64,000 bases of DNA from Blasia pusilla (GCA_050084515.1 CM114273.1:8742001-8806000); one strand, 5' to 3'; shown: positions 1 through 11,525, numbered from the stretch's first letter. The notes: generated from the letters alone by a model not told the origin. Numbers and translations are program-made.

Positions 1-253
1 TCAATACTTTCTTCAAAATCTCTTGCGTTGCCTTTAACTCTCGGATTTGAATATATGCAAGGTTTAATTGACAAGTTTTGACCTTGAATTCTTGTCGACG
101 CTCTTTCAATTCATGCGAGACCACTTGCACTAGATTCAAGATTTCGTCTTGAGTAGTCATCATGTAGTCGACTTCACTACATCCCAGATATTGCACGACC
201 TCCAATAAAGTATAACCGAATCTCCAACACCACACAAATTCTGCTCTAAGAGT
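1..253. other. unassigned left edge
   Basis: No coding potential or repeat similarity to the rest of the window was recognised. It leads directly into the tandem satellite, and may include a degraded or diverged copy of that repeat, but I cannot align one convincingly. Confidence 0.4.
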
Positions 254-1130
254 CGGTTGTACTTGAAATTTGCAGGACTATGGCGCCTCTTAACAGTCCA
301 CGTTTTCTTAAAAGCTCAGCTTCACATAACACTCCACCTCAAAGACATGGCCTCCGCAAGATTCAGATCTGAAATCATAAAATCTAGAAGAGCAAAAACT
401 CAAATCTCTCACAACTTCTTTTGTGTAACTCGGTTGTACTTGAAATTTGCACTTCTAGGGCACCTTTTTACACTCCACGTTACTTCAAATTTTGAGCTCC
501 ATAAAACACTCAATCTCAAAGGTATGGCCTCCGCAAGATTCAGAACTGAAATCCGGAAATCTGGAAGAGTAGAAACTCAAATCTCTCACAACTTCATTTT
601 TGTGACTCAATTCTACTTCCAATTTTAGGGCTAAGGCATCTCCTTACACTCCACCTTTTCTCAAAATTTCAGCTCCATAAAATACTCCATCTTAAATATA
701 TGGCCTCTACAAGATTCAGATCTGAAATCATGAAATCTAGAAGAGCAGAAACTCAAATCCCTCACACCTTCGTATATGTAACTAGGTTGTGCTTGCAATT
801 TTCAGGGCTAAGGCACCTCTTTACATTCCATGTTTCCTCAAAATATTAGCTCCATATAACACTCTCAAAGATATGGTATCCGCAAGATTCAGATCTAAAA
901 TCCTGAAATCTAGAAGAGTAGAAACTCAAATCCCTCACAACTTCGTCTGTGTAACTCAATTGTGCTTGTAATTTGCAAGGCTAGGGCGCCTCCTCTCACT
1001 CCACATTGTTTTAAAATCTCAGCTCCATAAAAGACTCCATCTTTAAGATATGGCCTCCGTAAGATTTAGATCTGAAATCCTGAAATCTAGAAGAGCATAA
1101 ACTCAAGTCTCTCACAACTCGATCTATAAG
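254..1130. repeat. tandem satellite, five units of about 175 bp
   Basis: Five head-to-tail copies begin near 254, 431, 608, 784 and 957, so the periods are 177, 177, 176 and 173 bp. Each unit opens with a form of CGGTTGTACTTGAAATTTGC, has ATGGCCTCCGCAAGATTCAG in the middle, and ends with CTCAAATCTCTCACAACTTC. Copies differ by scattered substitutions and small indels. The unit length is close to one plant nucleosome repeat, the usual length of centromeric or subtelomeric satellites, although five copies is a very small array. Open frames run across two units only because 177 is a multiple of three. I do not regard them as genes. Confidence 0.9.
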
Positions 1131-2347
1131 ATTGAGGCTACTCGACGGCCCTGTCGTTGATATTTTGAAGACATAAGCCCTGGATCCTTCGCCTCCCTGG
1201 CCCATGAACAGCCATCTCTGAATAAATGGAAATCAAGAGTTGGCCTTGATTCTGGAAATGGCATCCATTTCGGCCGTCCTTCCATCCAGTACTCGTATTT
1301 GACGTAGCAAATTCCATAAGCATTGAGGATCAATGAGAAATATGAGATTTTCTCATAGTTGTTTCTCCTCAGCAGCCGTGATCTCACCGTGCCCAAGAAT
1401 TCCAAGCAGTTGTTCACAAATTTGTGATGTTATTTTTACCTTGATCACTCCGGGCTTTGATCTCGGAGAGTTTCTATATACCTCGGCCACTTTCTTTGCC
1501 ACATCCTCCTTGATGTGTCTTTGAATTGCATAGATAACAAGATGAATGTGGGAGCCAACATGAACTGACAGCCTTGTGTACTCGGAAGTAGAATTGAAGT
1601 CGTGCACAATGAAAAATATGTATGCAGGACACGCTCCAACGCAGAAAGGGGATGCCTGACAATGAGGACATCGATGGCCTCCGGCGGTATGGTCGTACCG
1701 ATCTCATATGGAGTTTCTGCATTCTTAGGGAGGAATTATGATGTATTGACTCACCCATTGCGCTCTAGATACGGGCATGTTGGACTTCTAGACTCTAGGG
1801 CTCCAACACATTGGCGGCGAGAAACAATCCAAGGACCATATGGAATTGAAGTACTAGTCCGTTGAAGCCTGCACCATCGATGACAATCAGACTTTCTGTC
1901 CATACCCTTCAAGCGTCCTCCATCTTTCCTTTGAGCAGGACCAACAAGTGGAGGCAACTCAAAAATGCAATTACCATCGTATGTGGGCAGCAGCTTGTCC
2001 ACAAGAATGTGCTTGAACATTTTAAAGGACACAGAAGACATCAAACTATTTCCTGATACTCGCAAGAGGAACGAGTAGGCAGACAGAGGACCCGGTTGGT
2101 GTCCGACAGTTCCACTAAGGTGGACGACATCCGGAATGTCTTCAGGAAGTACAACATTATTACGAACGTGTGAAGTTGGAGTCGATGCCGGATCTACTAA
2201 GCTTGGAGTGGCAAACGTAGAGCTCGATGCACTAGGAAATTCCGGACCGTCTACTTGGGAAATAGAGGAATTCAGAGGCAAGCCATAAACTCTATATTGA
2301 TCGGTTTTTAGAGGAAGGAGATTCCATACTTTACGGTCTGCTATCAT
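1124..2347 (-). pseudogene. decayed unrecognised gene, divergent from the ParB-like gene
   Basis: An ATG at 2347 opens a 198-codon frame. Protein-like sequence then continues leftward in other frames: about 1607-1353, with a charged segment containing KEDVAKKVAEVYRNSPRSKP, and about 1417-1124, with NAYGICYVKYEYWMEGRP. I read this as one coding region broken by frameshifts, but introns between the blocks are possible. No family was recognised and no catalytic motif is visible. It is transcribed away from the rightward gene beginning near 2952. The roughly 600 bp between the two starts contains two copies of the 27-nt palindrome that also fills the neighbour's intron. It could be a second gene of the same mobile element or an unrelated relic. 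Confidence 0.4.
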
Positions 2348-2442
2348 TGGCTAGAATATCTCACCTACAACGTCCTCCGTATTGTCCACCCTAACATCCT
2401 GCCTGGGTACCTCGCCTTGTTACGCAAAGACGAGGGATGTGT

Positions 2443-2536
2443 GCAACCCGTCGGTCTCGGACAGGTTGCCTTGGTAACTCGCCCTGCATCCCCAAGATGA
2501 GGGAAGCGTGCGACCCGTCGGAGACTAATAGGTTGC
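2443..2536. repeat. two 27-nt palindromes in a duplicated 67-bp segment
   Basis: Copies lie at 2443-2469 and 2510-2536, each beginning GC(A/G)ACCCGTCGG and ending AGGTTGC. The surrounding sequence is duplicated too: a CTCGCC...GATGAGGGAAGCGTG-like stretch precedes both copies. They sit between two divergent gene starts and upstream of a TATA box, so a regulatory role is possible but unproven. They are the same motif as the array at 4169-4960. Confidence 0.75.
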
Positions 2537-2627
2537 CCGGGTTCCCACGTGCAAAGTTCCATAACGGCCGACACGTCGTCGTCGGTACAACCCAACGACC
2601 CAACGGTCAGCTCAACGGCTCGAAAAG

Positions 2628-2636
2628 TATAAAAGG
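2628..2636 (+). promoter_or_regulatory. TATA box of the rightward ParB-like gene
   Basis: A TATAAAAGG motif lies about 320 bp before the likely start codon at 2952. The sequence after it is gene-leader-like, and the start context is GCACCATGA. A transcription start near 2660 is inferred from the usual spacing. The region could equally be the promoter portion of a mobile element. Confidence 0.5.
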
Positions 2637-2951
2637 CTGAGGTTTCGATCATTTCTGTTTTTCATTTCGTGATTTCATGTGCTCTTCCTCGTAGCAGCTG
2701 GCGTTACCTTTTCGCTGCCAAACTCGGTTACATCACCACTTTGCTAGAAGGTTACAACGATCCACCACCCGACGCTTCGAGGGTTCAATTTCGGCAAGCC
2801 CATCCGCTGGAGGGTCACGGTGCTTCATCACGAAACGCTAAGAGAGTTGGGTTTAGGGTCACGGCGCTTCATCACAAAATGCTTCGAGGGATCTATCGTG
2901 CACAGGAGCAGATTAGACTATCAAGGAGGAAGAATTGACCCAACGTGCACC

Positions 2952-5900
2952 ATGACGAGAAAGAAAACACAAGCAACCAAGGTAGGGAGCATCACTCCCA
3001 AGTCCATGAGGACTCTGATGTCACCATCTCCACGTCCTCGTTCAACAAATGAGATAAGGCAACAAGAAATAGAGAAGCGGTAAAGGGAAGCACATATGCA
3101 CACGCATGAGGTTCTAGCAAAACGTGTTCCGGACGAGCTCGCTAAGCAAAATGCCGAGGCAGAGGCATTGAAGGCCTTGAAGAAAAGAGTCGTGGATGAG
3201 AAACGCGAGAAGAAGCATCTTGACGCCTTTATGAGGAGAGCAAAATTGGCAAAAGCTCGAAGGGAAAAAGCAATCGCCATTGAAGAAAGCCCTACCCGTC
3301 CAACATAGAGTGTTGAGATGCAAGAAATGTCTCCGATGAGGTCTGGGGATACCATGAATCTAAAATCGGCTGAGGAAACGGCCGAAGTTCAAGTGATAGA
3401 CGATGAGGTCATGAGGACAGTAAGTGTGGAGATGGTGGACATCTCTGAAGAAGCAGGTTAAGAGTCTTTGTCGTCTTTGAGCCTTGTGGAAGAAATCAAC
3501 CTTTATCGGATCGATGAGTTTCCCGTGGACTTGCCAGCAGCTGGCGGGCCTGGACACCGACCCAATCTTTGAGCGGGTAAGAAAAATTTGAGTTATGTGA
3601 AGGCTCATTATGCAATTCATTGGCAGAACACTGTATTTTATTGACTTGGTCCCCATTGTGGCAGGTTGTTAAGTAGATGGCACTGATGGAGGGCCAGAAG
3701 CCCCGAGAATTCCACTCTGTCGATTGCGGACAATGGAGTACGTCTGCGAAATTCAGTCGGAGGAGGACATTGCAAAGCTCAAACAGTCGGCAGCGACTAC
3801 ATCCTACGTCGACAGCTTCCCTCCGTTCTATGTTCAGCCTTACGATGAACATGGAACCCAAGTGTTGGGGACGGAAGAGGACTTGGAGGACTTGGAGGCG
3901 CTTGGAGGAGGATGAGAGATCAGGAGTTTAGAAGAGCGATTGAAGAAACCAAATTTAGCTGGATGCGGAACCTTTACTTCTTCATCTGGGATGGAAACCA
4001 CAGGTACATGGCGTGGACGCAGTTTGCAGAAGAGCGCCCAAATTCATTGGAGGCTCATTTTTGCGTGAAGGCAGTCGTGCTCCATCCATTTCCTCATCAC
4101 ATGGCAACGGTAGAAATGGCAATGCATGCGATGAATACGTAAGTTTCCTCTTCCTTAAGTTTGATTGCTTCAACCCGTCAGAATCACACGGGTTGAATAA
4201 ATGGAAAGCTTAAAGATGTGCAGGAATGATTTGAGTCTCTTGCCACCATCCTGTTTGTGGTCAATGTCATAGTAAAGCAAACCGTCAGAGTCCGACAGGT
4301 TGCTTGGTGGCCAAGCACACCAGATTAATCCGGGATACTGAAACCAGTCGAATATCGACGGGTGGAAAAATGACTGCATGATTTATTGGTTCTGCAATCG
4401 GTCGGACTCCGACGAGTTGCTCAACGAGAGATAACAAATCATTGGACGCCTAAAAGCAACTCGTCAGAGTTTGACGAGTTGTTGGACTATCCGGTATTTT
4501 TTGGATACTTTTGGCCAAAATCAACTCGTCGGACTCCAATGGGTTGCATTTCCCCCCCTAGGGTAGGTGGTCGGAGTACGAGAGCTTGCTTTTAGGCATC
4601 CAATTCCAGCTTTACAAGGCATTGCGCAACCTGTCGGACTCTGACGGATTGATATGTGCAATTTTTTTCCGGAAACCTGCCTCCGAATTGAAGTCATTCT
4701 ACAACCCGTCGGAGTCCGACGAGTTGTAACCAATGACTAAATCGGTTGGACCAGAAAGTCACAAAAAGAGGGTGCAACCCGTCGTACTCCGATGGGTTGC
4801 AATTCTCTCTAAAAATTTCAAGAGTGTTGCAATAAGTGTAACACAAAGATACGTGTTGGGACCCGTTGGACTCCGACGGGTTGCAACATTTATCTCTCTG
4901 CTACCATTTTGACCCCCATGGGTTGACAGAATTGCGACCCATTGGAGTCCGACGGGTTGCAGGAACCCGATAGCTTGTAGTATTCTTACCTTGTGTTTGG
5001 ATGTGCAAGATTGTATCCGATGGGAACGTCACCCACCACTGGATCCAGGATTGCGACAGGGTGAAGAAGGTGCTTACGACGCACCCGGCAGAGTACAAGG
5101 GATTCCTAGGCAACGGTTTGGTAAATGAGATGTTGGTGAAGGGAGCTCAAATAAAAAAGAAGACTTGAGCAAATACCTTCATTTCCCAAGATGCAGCCGT
5201 CACAATCCTATGTTGGTTCAAGATCCAGGCCGCCAAGAAGAGTGCCTCATTGGAACTGGAGTGAAGGGAGAACGTGTCAACTTCGAAATGTGCAAAGTTT
5301 ATTCCGGTTGTCGTATCTGCAGCTACAAAGTACACTGCAAGCAAGGTGCAGCGTAACATTACGATTCTCAACCCCGAATTTGGCTCAGAGTTTTACAAGG
5401 AGCTCAAGGAAATAATCAAGCGCCAGCGGAAGAGAGACGAAGATCCACATGGTCGGATCGGCAAGAAAGTGTCTCTGGACGGCGTGCACAAATTTGCGTT
5501 GTCTGGGATATCCGAGTTTAGGCGAATCCGACTGATGAAAATGAGTCTCGAGGCCATCGAGGCCCAAAAGCGGGCGGCACACCATCCTTCGGGAGTTTCA
5601 GATCCAGTGATTTCCCATTGGCTACGAGAATGGTCATTCTGGGACGCGTTACACCTTCTGGGGAAGTCCATGCTCGTGGGTCTTCAAGCGGAGTTGAATA
5701 AGATTAAACCTGTTCCAGAGGAAGCAAACCTAGAGGCTGCAAAAGATTTTGAACTATGGCTTGATGACATCAGAGATAAGCCCACGAAAAAACCATGATT
5801 CAGGATGATGTTCAAGAATCACATCCTCCCTCAGGCAAACCTGGATGAGGAAATAGACGCCAAAAAACTGGATTTTGAAAAGAAGAAGCGGGATCTTCAC

Positions 5901-6435
5901 GACCACGCGGCCGAGTCATCTCGACAAAAAGCTGCACAGAGGATGATGTATAGGTACTTCATCAATTGTAAGAATGCAAGTACTTGGCAAAAATTATTGG
6001 CAGCCTGCAAATTGTGGGCTTCTCCGCCTGATGGAGAGGCATTCTCCATGTACGACATGGAGATGGGATAGGGCATGTCCTACTGGGAGGTTAAAAATTT
6101 TCCAATCTGGTTGGACTTCAACGACCCACAGGACATTACAGAAAAAAATCTACGCGTGGTGTATGATGCAGTGGTCGCAAGTAGGGACGACATTCCGAAC
6201 TTCGTCCAACCTGACAATTTTTTCGAAGGAGATGCGGAGGAGCAAGCCCCTTGAGACAGCACAGTTGGTGGGCAAGGTCGTCACCGCCAAAGACAAATCC
6301 GCACCGGGTTTGATGAAGGCAAGGGGATCGAGGAATTCTGAGGTGGAGTCTTCCAGAAAAGAGGCTGAGCCCTCAAGGGGAGAGGCAGAATCGTCCGGGC
6401 GAGCGAGGCGAGAGGGCCAAACCAGGTCACTCTAG
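2952..6435 (+). pseudogene. decayed gene with ParB/sulfiredoxin-like DGNHR motif
   Basis: A start at 2952 opens a coding region that stays mostly in one frame to about 6254. It has in-frame stops near 3081, 3306, 3459, 5166, 5262, 5796 and 6069 and frameshifts near 3550, 3720 and 3905. A probable short intron is 3577-3664 (GTAAGA to GGCAG). A larger one starts at a perfect GTAAGT at 4139 and ends near 4980-5009; its acceptor is not certain. The N-terminal part is Lys/Arg/Glu-rich and coiled-coil-like (3096-3300). The middle holds YFFIWDGNHRYMAW at about 3977-4018, which matches the GxHRxxA signature of ParB/sulfiredoxin-fold proteins. Downstream blocks (5274-5798, 5805-6254) are charged and unrecognised, and the last part (6255-6435) is Glu/Ser/Arg-rich. 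The spliced length would be near 800 residues. The ParB link rests on one short motif, so function is open. Confidence 0.5.
4169..4960. repeat. array of ten 27-nt imperfect palindromes inside an intron
   Basis: The consensus is a 13-nt arm, GCAACCCGTCGGA, one central G or C, then the reverse complement of the arm. Copies lie at about 4170-4196, 4277-4303, 4394-4420, 4456-4482, 4521-4547, 4626-4652, 4700-4728, 4774-4800, 4858-4884 and 4934-4960, with start-to-start distances of 62 to 117 bp. The spacers share no obvious similarity. Some changes are mirrored in both arms: the copy at 4456 has ACTCG facing CGAGT, the copy at 4700 ends TACAAC/GTTGTA, and the copy at 4170 ends TCAAC/GTTGA. The array lies just downstream of the exon with the DGNHR motif. 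Confidence 0.9.
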
Positions 6436-6614
6436 GAACTTTGATCAGGACCCATCGATGGGGTCCTCATCGCCTCGGACAACGTGAAAGAGTGAGGAAG
6501 CCTATTCTATTTCCTAGCTTCCCCTCGTTGTGGATCCAACTCTGCGGCTGATCCACACGTCACAACTACGGCGGCCTCCACCTAGGCAACCCCGCATATC
6601 CAACCAGGATCTTC

Positions 6615-8200
6615 CATTTCTCTAGCTGCTCTATATGATGTCGATGCCATGGATCCGGCATCGGGTAATCTCAATGCCATAGCGGCCATCTGCTTATGTA
6701 GTTGATGTATCTGAGCACCCATCCCAGCCTTACGCTCGGCGTCTCCCTCGACGCGTCTAGGTGGTGGGACTCTACCTCCTCCACGGGCAGCTCTACCACC
6801 CTATCAGGAAACTTGAGCTCCCTGTCCCCCAACGGGACCACTCGGTGCACGATCTCTAGCCCACCCAGACCAATTACTCGCTTTGGTGCCCTCTCCGGCC
6901 CTCGGTCCGGACGTAACTCATGATGTAAACTGAAACACCTGGCGAGTGTATGACCATACCTCTGAAAATAGTCACACTGATAACCTCTTGGTGCAACATC
7001 ATTTCCTCCTCCATGTTGAGGCACACGTCCATAACCCTGACGAGTGCAATCACACTAATGATGGGCTCCACCACATGACCAACAAGAATCATAGGCGGTT
7101 GTTGCTAAACCCCATATGAAGGTGCAAGTCTCTGTGGTACGGCCTCCCGATATCCTCCTTGAGCTCATGATGCCATAGTTGACCTATCTCGGAGTCCACA
7201 TTATTGCACATGTGGTGTAGACAATTGTGATTGCTCTCGCCCAGAACCCATGGTGGCTACGCTCTCCTCCGCCATGTTGCGCTCAATGTTCTCAGCGGTC
7301 CTAAAAAAATCTCTCAACGTAGGGGAGGTGTTCATAAGAAGCACCCCTTCTCGCACCTGTGTCCCCAGGGTCCGGTCTAGCATTGCGTACCATGACTGAA
7401 TAGCATGAGCCTCTGTCACCCCCTGGTGACGTTGATCAACCAGCGCAAGCGAGTGTAAGCCTCACGCAAACTCTCATCCAGGCGCCTCTGAAAGTGGTGG
7501 ATGCTCCGCAACTTCTCCGTCTGTACCCCCTAGTAGCTCGCCCTCAACTTAGCAAAGAACTCAACCAAAGGGTTGAACCTGGGACGAACCCAACTAGACA
7601 GTACAACTGCCCCAGTGCGAGTGACCCCTCTTAAAACATCACTAGTGGAAGAGGAAGTAGCCTCTCCTGACTCCTCCTCCTCATCTGGGAACGGCTCCGT
7701 CCATGACACATAGTGTGGGTCATAGTAGAGTCGTCATGCCTCAATCTCCTGGGCATATCTGTGGGAGAATTCATGGTAATCGTCCATGAGCGCCCCCTCT
7801 AAATGCTGGAACATACCGTTCCATGTTGTAAACGGGTTGAACTCTCTAGAGTTCCTAGCCCGTTGTGAGTCACACCAACTCCTTAACTCCACAATGAAGT
7901 TGTGTAGTTCTATAGTGCCTACAGCACCCAAAAACCTACGCGGTCCTCTACCCTGGTCGTCCATCTCGTACGCCCAACTAGTAGGACCACTCAATGTGTA
8001 CAGTGGATCACTAACACACTCCTCTACATGCTCCCCCTCATCTGAAGATGACATAGAAGGAGATCGAGGTGTTCTCTCATGTGGAGACCCTCGAAAGCTC
8101 GTACCACTCCGAGTAAACCCTCTAGAGCTACTCTCAGGTCCACTACCTCGCCTCTCAAAATCCTGAAGGGACGCCGTGATGGCCCTTGTGCCCCTCTCAT
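6615..8200 (-). pseudogene. LTR-retrotransposon gag remnant, copy A
   Basis: Read from 8200 down, the fragments form one Gag. An acidic N-terminal part (8166-7734, with GPTSWAYEMDDQGRGPRRF) precedes a capsid-like stretch with REAYTRLRWLINVT and EAHAIQSWYAMLDRTL (to about 7201). A zinc-knuckle region with YGHTLARC follows (about 6960-6900), then a C-terminal tail. The second knuckle cysteine is replaced by Phe in CDYFQRYGHTLARC. Frames change at least twice, so the copy is dead. The alignment with copy B at 32250-33852 is close and stops at 6615, at the same base where copy B stops. No protease, reverse transcriptase or integrase follows. Confidence 0.8.
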
Positions 8201-10182
8201 AAAATCACTCTCAATCTCGCAAGTAATCCCTCAATCACTCAAACTAAACATGCGGCACTCAATCTACACTCTCTCTCTTAGACGTGTGTTGTGCGGCAAC
8301 AAGCAACGTGGTACAGAAAATCAACCGATCTATCGTCTCATCGACAAACCATCCTCAACTTTGGACATCCCATATAGATCTATGTCCCCTAAACTCATAC
8401 ATCATCCATGCTCCTAGCATCAGCATGAAACCCAATATCCCAAATAACTTCCCAATATCCAAAAATCCCTCACACGTGCAGGGTAAGAAAATAACATCGA
8501 TGTCGCTCCTCGGCAACTGTAAATCTCGACCCCAACTCAGTCATGAAGATTACTCCTACAATAAGCAAGTTGTACTCCTCTCGTAGTGACGCTGCTCAAA
8601 CCTCCTTGATGTGCGGTGCAGATCCAGCGGTCCGGTGCGGCACTTACGGCACGGAACGGCTACAAACGGCCCGGCACTCAAGAATGGGGCGTGGCACTTG
8701 GCGGCATACCCTCCTCAATCAGCAATGCACACCCTCTACTCCTTAGTGAAGGAGCGGCTCCGTGATTGAGACGGTGCGGTGCGGCCACAAGCGGCATGGC
8801 GCAGCAATCGGCTACGGGCGTCATGGCACGGTACTCGATCGTCGTCTAGTGGCTACCAATCACAACATAGCACCATGAAATGAAAACTCAAACACCATAA
8901 CTCGCGGTCACCTACTATCACTGGTTGATGATGAAACTTTGATGATGGTGGCGGCCAAACCAAAGTACGTGGTGCCGACGCAAGTTAGAGAATTAACGGT
9001 GGTCGTGGAAGACCCTCCACTCCGTAATGGCGGCAATGGCAACCAAAGGATGGACAACGCGGCTCTAAGAAGTGCCAGGCGGCGGCGGCGGCTGATGGTG
9101 TACAGTGGATGGTGGATTGTTGCCGATGATGGTGGACCGTCGATGGTGACGGTTGACCATCAACGACGGAACATTGACTGTGACTATGACGGCGCGGCGG
9201 CTAGGTTAGGGTTTGAATAATTTAACCCTAAACCAGATTGACCATAACTTTTTTCTCGCAACTCTAAATTGTGCACCATTTTTTGCACAGCGTGCACAGC
9301 TTCACGATCTACGACAATGTCAAAAAAAATTTAGAATCGAACATTCTTGTAAAAACTGACGGGGATTGTCATAAAGCCCAATGTCTCTTTCTCTTACACA
9401 AAATTTGGCAGCGCTTCCGCACTGATTTCTCCCAACGAAAATGTAAAACATGTGAGAACACAAATCAGAAAGCTACATGGTGTTCCCGAGAGCACCGGAA
9501 TGGGGCAACCCGCCCCTATACTCAATCCTTATCAAAAGGTGGGCAGCGCTTCCGCGCGCCACTCTTTCACACAAAAAATCAGCAAAGGAAACATCACAAG
9601 TAAGCGGCTCTTGCTCCGATGAGCACTCCGATGAACCGCTGAATGGGGAATACAATCCCCAACCTACAAAACTAGAAAGTGACCAGCGAGCTCTCCATGA
9701 AGGTCTCTCACTCACTCATTCTCTCTTTGTAAAATACGATCCAATCTCTCTCACAACACCTAGTTCTCACATGTGTGCACTCTCACATATCTCTCTAAAT
9801 GTCAAACCAAACCCACTCTCCTAATGAGAGGCTTGGGTTACACACAAAAGGCAAGCAAGACCATAGCTCCGCCGCCTCATGCCAAGAGGTTCAACAAAGA
9901 GAGAATGAACTCTCAAACTCTCTCTCCTTCAGGTATACCCCTCCCCTCTCCCAAGCTCTCTCCATGGTAACCTATGCTCCCAAGTCACCTACTTGGCTCT
10001 TGACCTGATGTAAGAGGTCAAGGGCCACTTACCAAAAATATAAAATTGATCATCTACTCAAAACTTGCTCTCTGAGGTTTCCTTTGGCCTGAGTAGGTCA
10101 TCCTCGACCTACTGAGCCTATCATCCACTACTTACGAAGGAGCTCTACTAGATCTCATCGATCTATCCTAAAAGACGTGACA
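8201..10182 (-). mobile_element. leader and terminal repeat of gag-only element, copy A
   Basis: This is the untranslated part upstream of gag copy A, ending at 10182 with the reverse complement of TGTCACGTCTTTTAGG, a normal TG start for an LTR on the minus strand. The outer part, about 9731-10182, is shared with the other copies at 19100-19846, 35371-35888, 56111-56340 and 62797-63310. Copy A lacks an internal stretch that the others have. The inner part, 8201-9730, is shared only with copy B, so the LTR/leader boundary cannot be placed by comparison. No primer-binding site was recognised. The outer end touches the Ty3/gypsy reverse transcriptase at 10183, suggesting insertion into that element. 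Confidence 0.65.
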
Positions 10183-11525
10183 TAGGTAAGTTCGGTAAAA
10201 CCGCTCCACTCTGATAAACCTCCTCATTCCCTTCCTTTACTGTAGAAGGTGGTTTCCATTCGGCAATCGCTTTCACCTAATCCATATCCGGACGAACTCC
10301 ATCTACGGTAACCACATGACCCAAGAACTTGATCTTGCACAATCCAAATTCACTCTTTTCCATATTTGTATACAGCTTGTTCGCCCTTAGTTTGGACAAC
10401 ACCGCTCTCAAATGTTGAGTGTGCTCTTCTAGTGACTTCAAATAGATCAGTATGTCATCAATGTAGATGATCACATATTCATATGTATTTAGACTTTGTT
10501 CTCGCATTCATCTGTCTCCTCGTGAAAAATGGAGTTCATCAATGTGGTGAATATCGGAAGTGCATTAAGTAGACCGAAGGACATCACTACAACCTTGAAC
10601 GAGCCATATCTCACGGAGTCTTCTCCACATCCGCTTCAGCAATCCAAATTAGGTAATATCTTGACTTCAAGTCAATCCTAGTGAAGTACTTCAACCTTGA
10701 TAGTCTATCGAAGAGATCATCGATCCTCAAAAGAGGGTAATTATTCTTCAACGTCACTTTATTCAGCGCACGATAATCAACACATAGTCTCACCTTCCCA
10801 TCCTTCTTCTTCACAAAGAGAACAGGCACTCCATACAAAGACTTTCTAGTTCTGTTGTAACTCTTTTCTAAGAGCTCACTCAACAACTTTGTCAACTCAG
10901 CAAATTTTTTATGATTCAATCTATATGGGGCCTTTGAAGGTGGTTGAGACCCAAGGATGACCTCTATCTTATGATCGATTGCCTTATATGGCGGCAACTC
11001 AGTCATAAGCTTATTCGTCAAGACATCACCGAATTCTTTTACTACTCTCTACACTAGTTCTGGGTTTCACTTCGAAGCTAAGTCTTGATCTCCGTATTTC
11101 TCGCTTGTAGTCTCCTCTACTTGTCTTATCAAGAAGAGAAACCCACCTTCTAACTCGGTCAAACTCCTCCTCATAATGGCGTTCACCAATTCCTTTTTCA
11201 CAAGAACCTCACAAACTAACCTCCCTTGCAACCGCTTGCCTTTCACTAAGACGTTCAACCTCAATGGACTTTGACTCACTTCAACCTCATACGCATCCAG
11301 AGTCTATCAATTCCATCCATCTCGCACACACTGAAAATTATCCTTCAACTCAAATACTCCGCATCCAAAGGTTAGTCCGAAGGCAAACTCCAAAGTCCGA
11401 AGAGACTTGCCTCCAGCAAAGCCTACTTGGATGGACGGCTTAGAGGTTGAAAAACCCAACCCCTTCACGATTCTCAAACTCAAGAAGGAGTGCAAAACAC
11501 TTGTATCAACGAGCAACATCACATG
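10183..11525 (-). pseudogene. Ty3/gypsy protease and reverse transcriptase remnant
   Basis: From high to low coordinates: an aspartic-protease-like segment (11522-11307) with LLVDTSVLHSFLS, where family members usually have DTGA or DTGS. A reverse transcriptase follows (11021-10611) with [33 protein letters not shown] and [14 protein letters not shown]. After a frameshift, the catalytic YIDD box and the EEHTQHLRAVLSKLR helix lie at 10507-10277. The order and motifs are those of Ty3/gypsy pol. The sequence stops at 10183, just after the RT palm, where the LTR of copy A begins, so RNase H and integrase are missing. Frameshifts and the damaged protease motif make it non-functional. Confidence 0.9.

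Noticed and set aside
257-971. Open frames in the satellite
   Set aside because: They exist only because the repeat period is a multiple of three; they have no motif, splice site or promoter.
4169-4960. CRISPR-like array
   Set aside because: The repeats are imperfect palindromes with variable spacing, in nuclear plant-type DNA with introns, and there are no cas genes.
7786-8166. Plus-strand genes over the gag copies (also 33475-33852, 61415-61693)
   Set aside because: They are antisense shadows of the Gag reading frame; the same shadow appears in all three copies.
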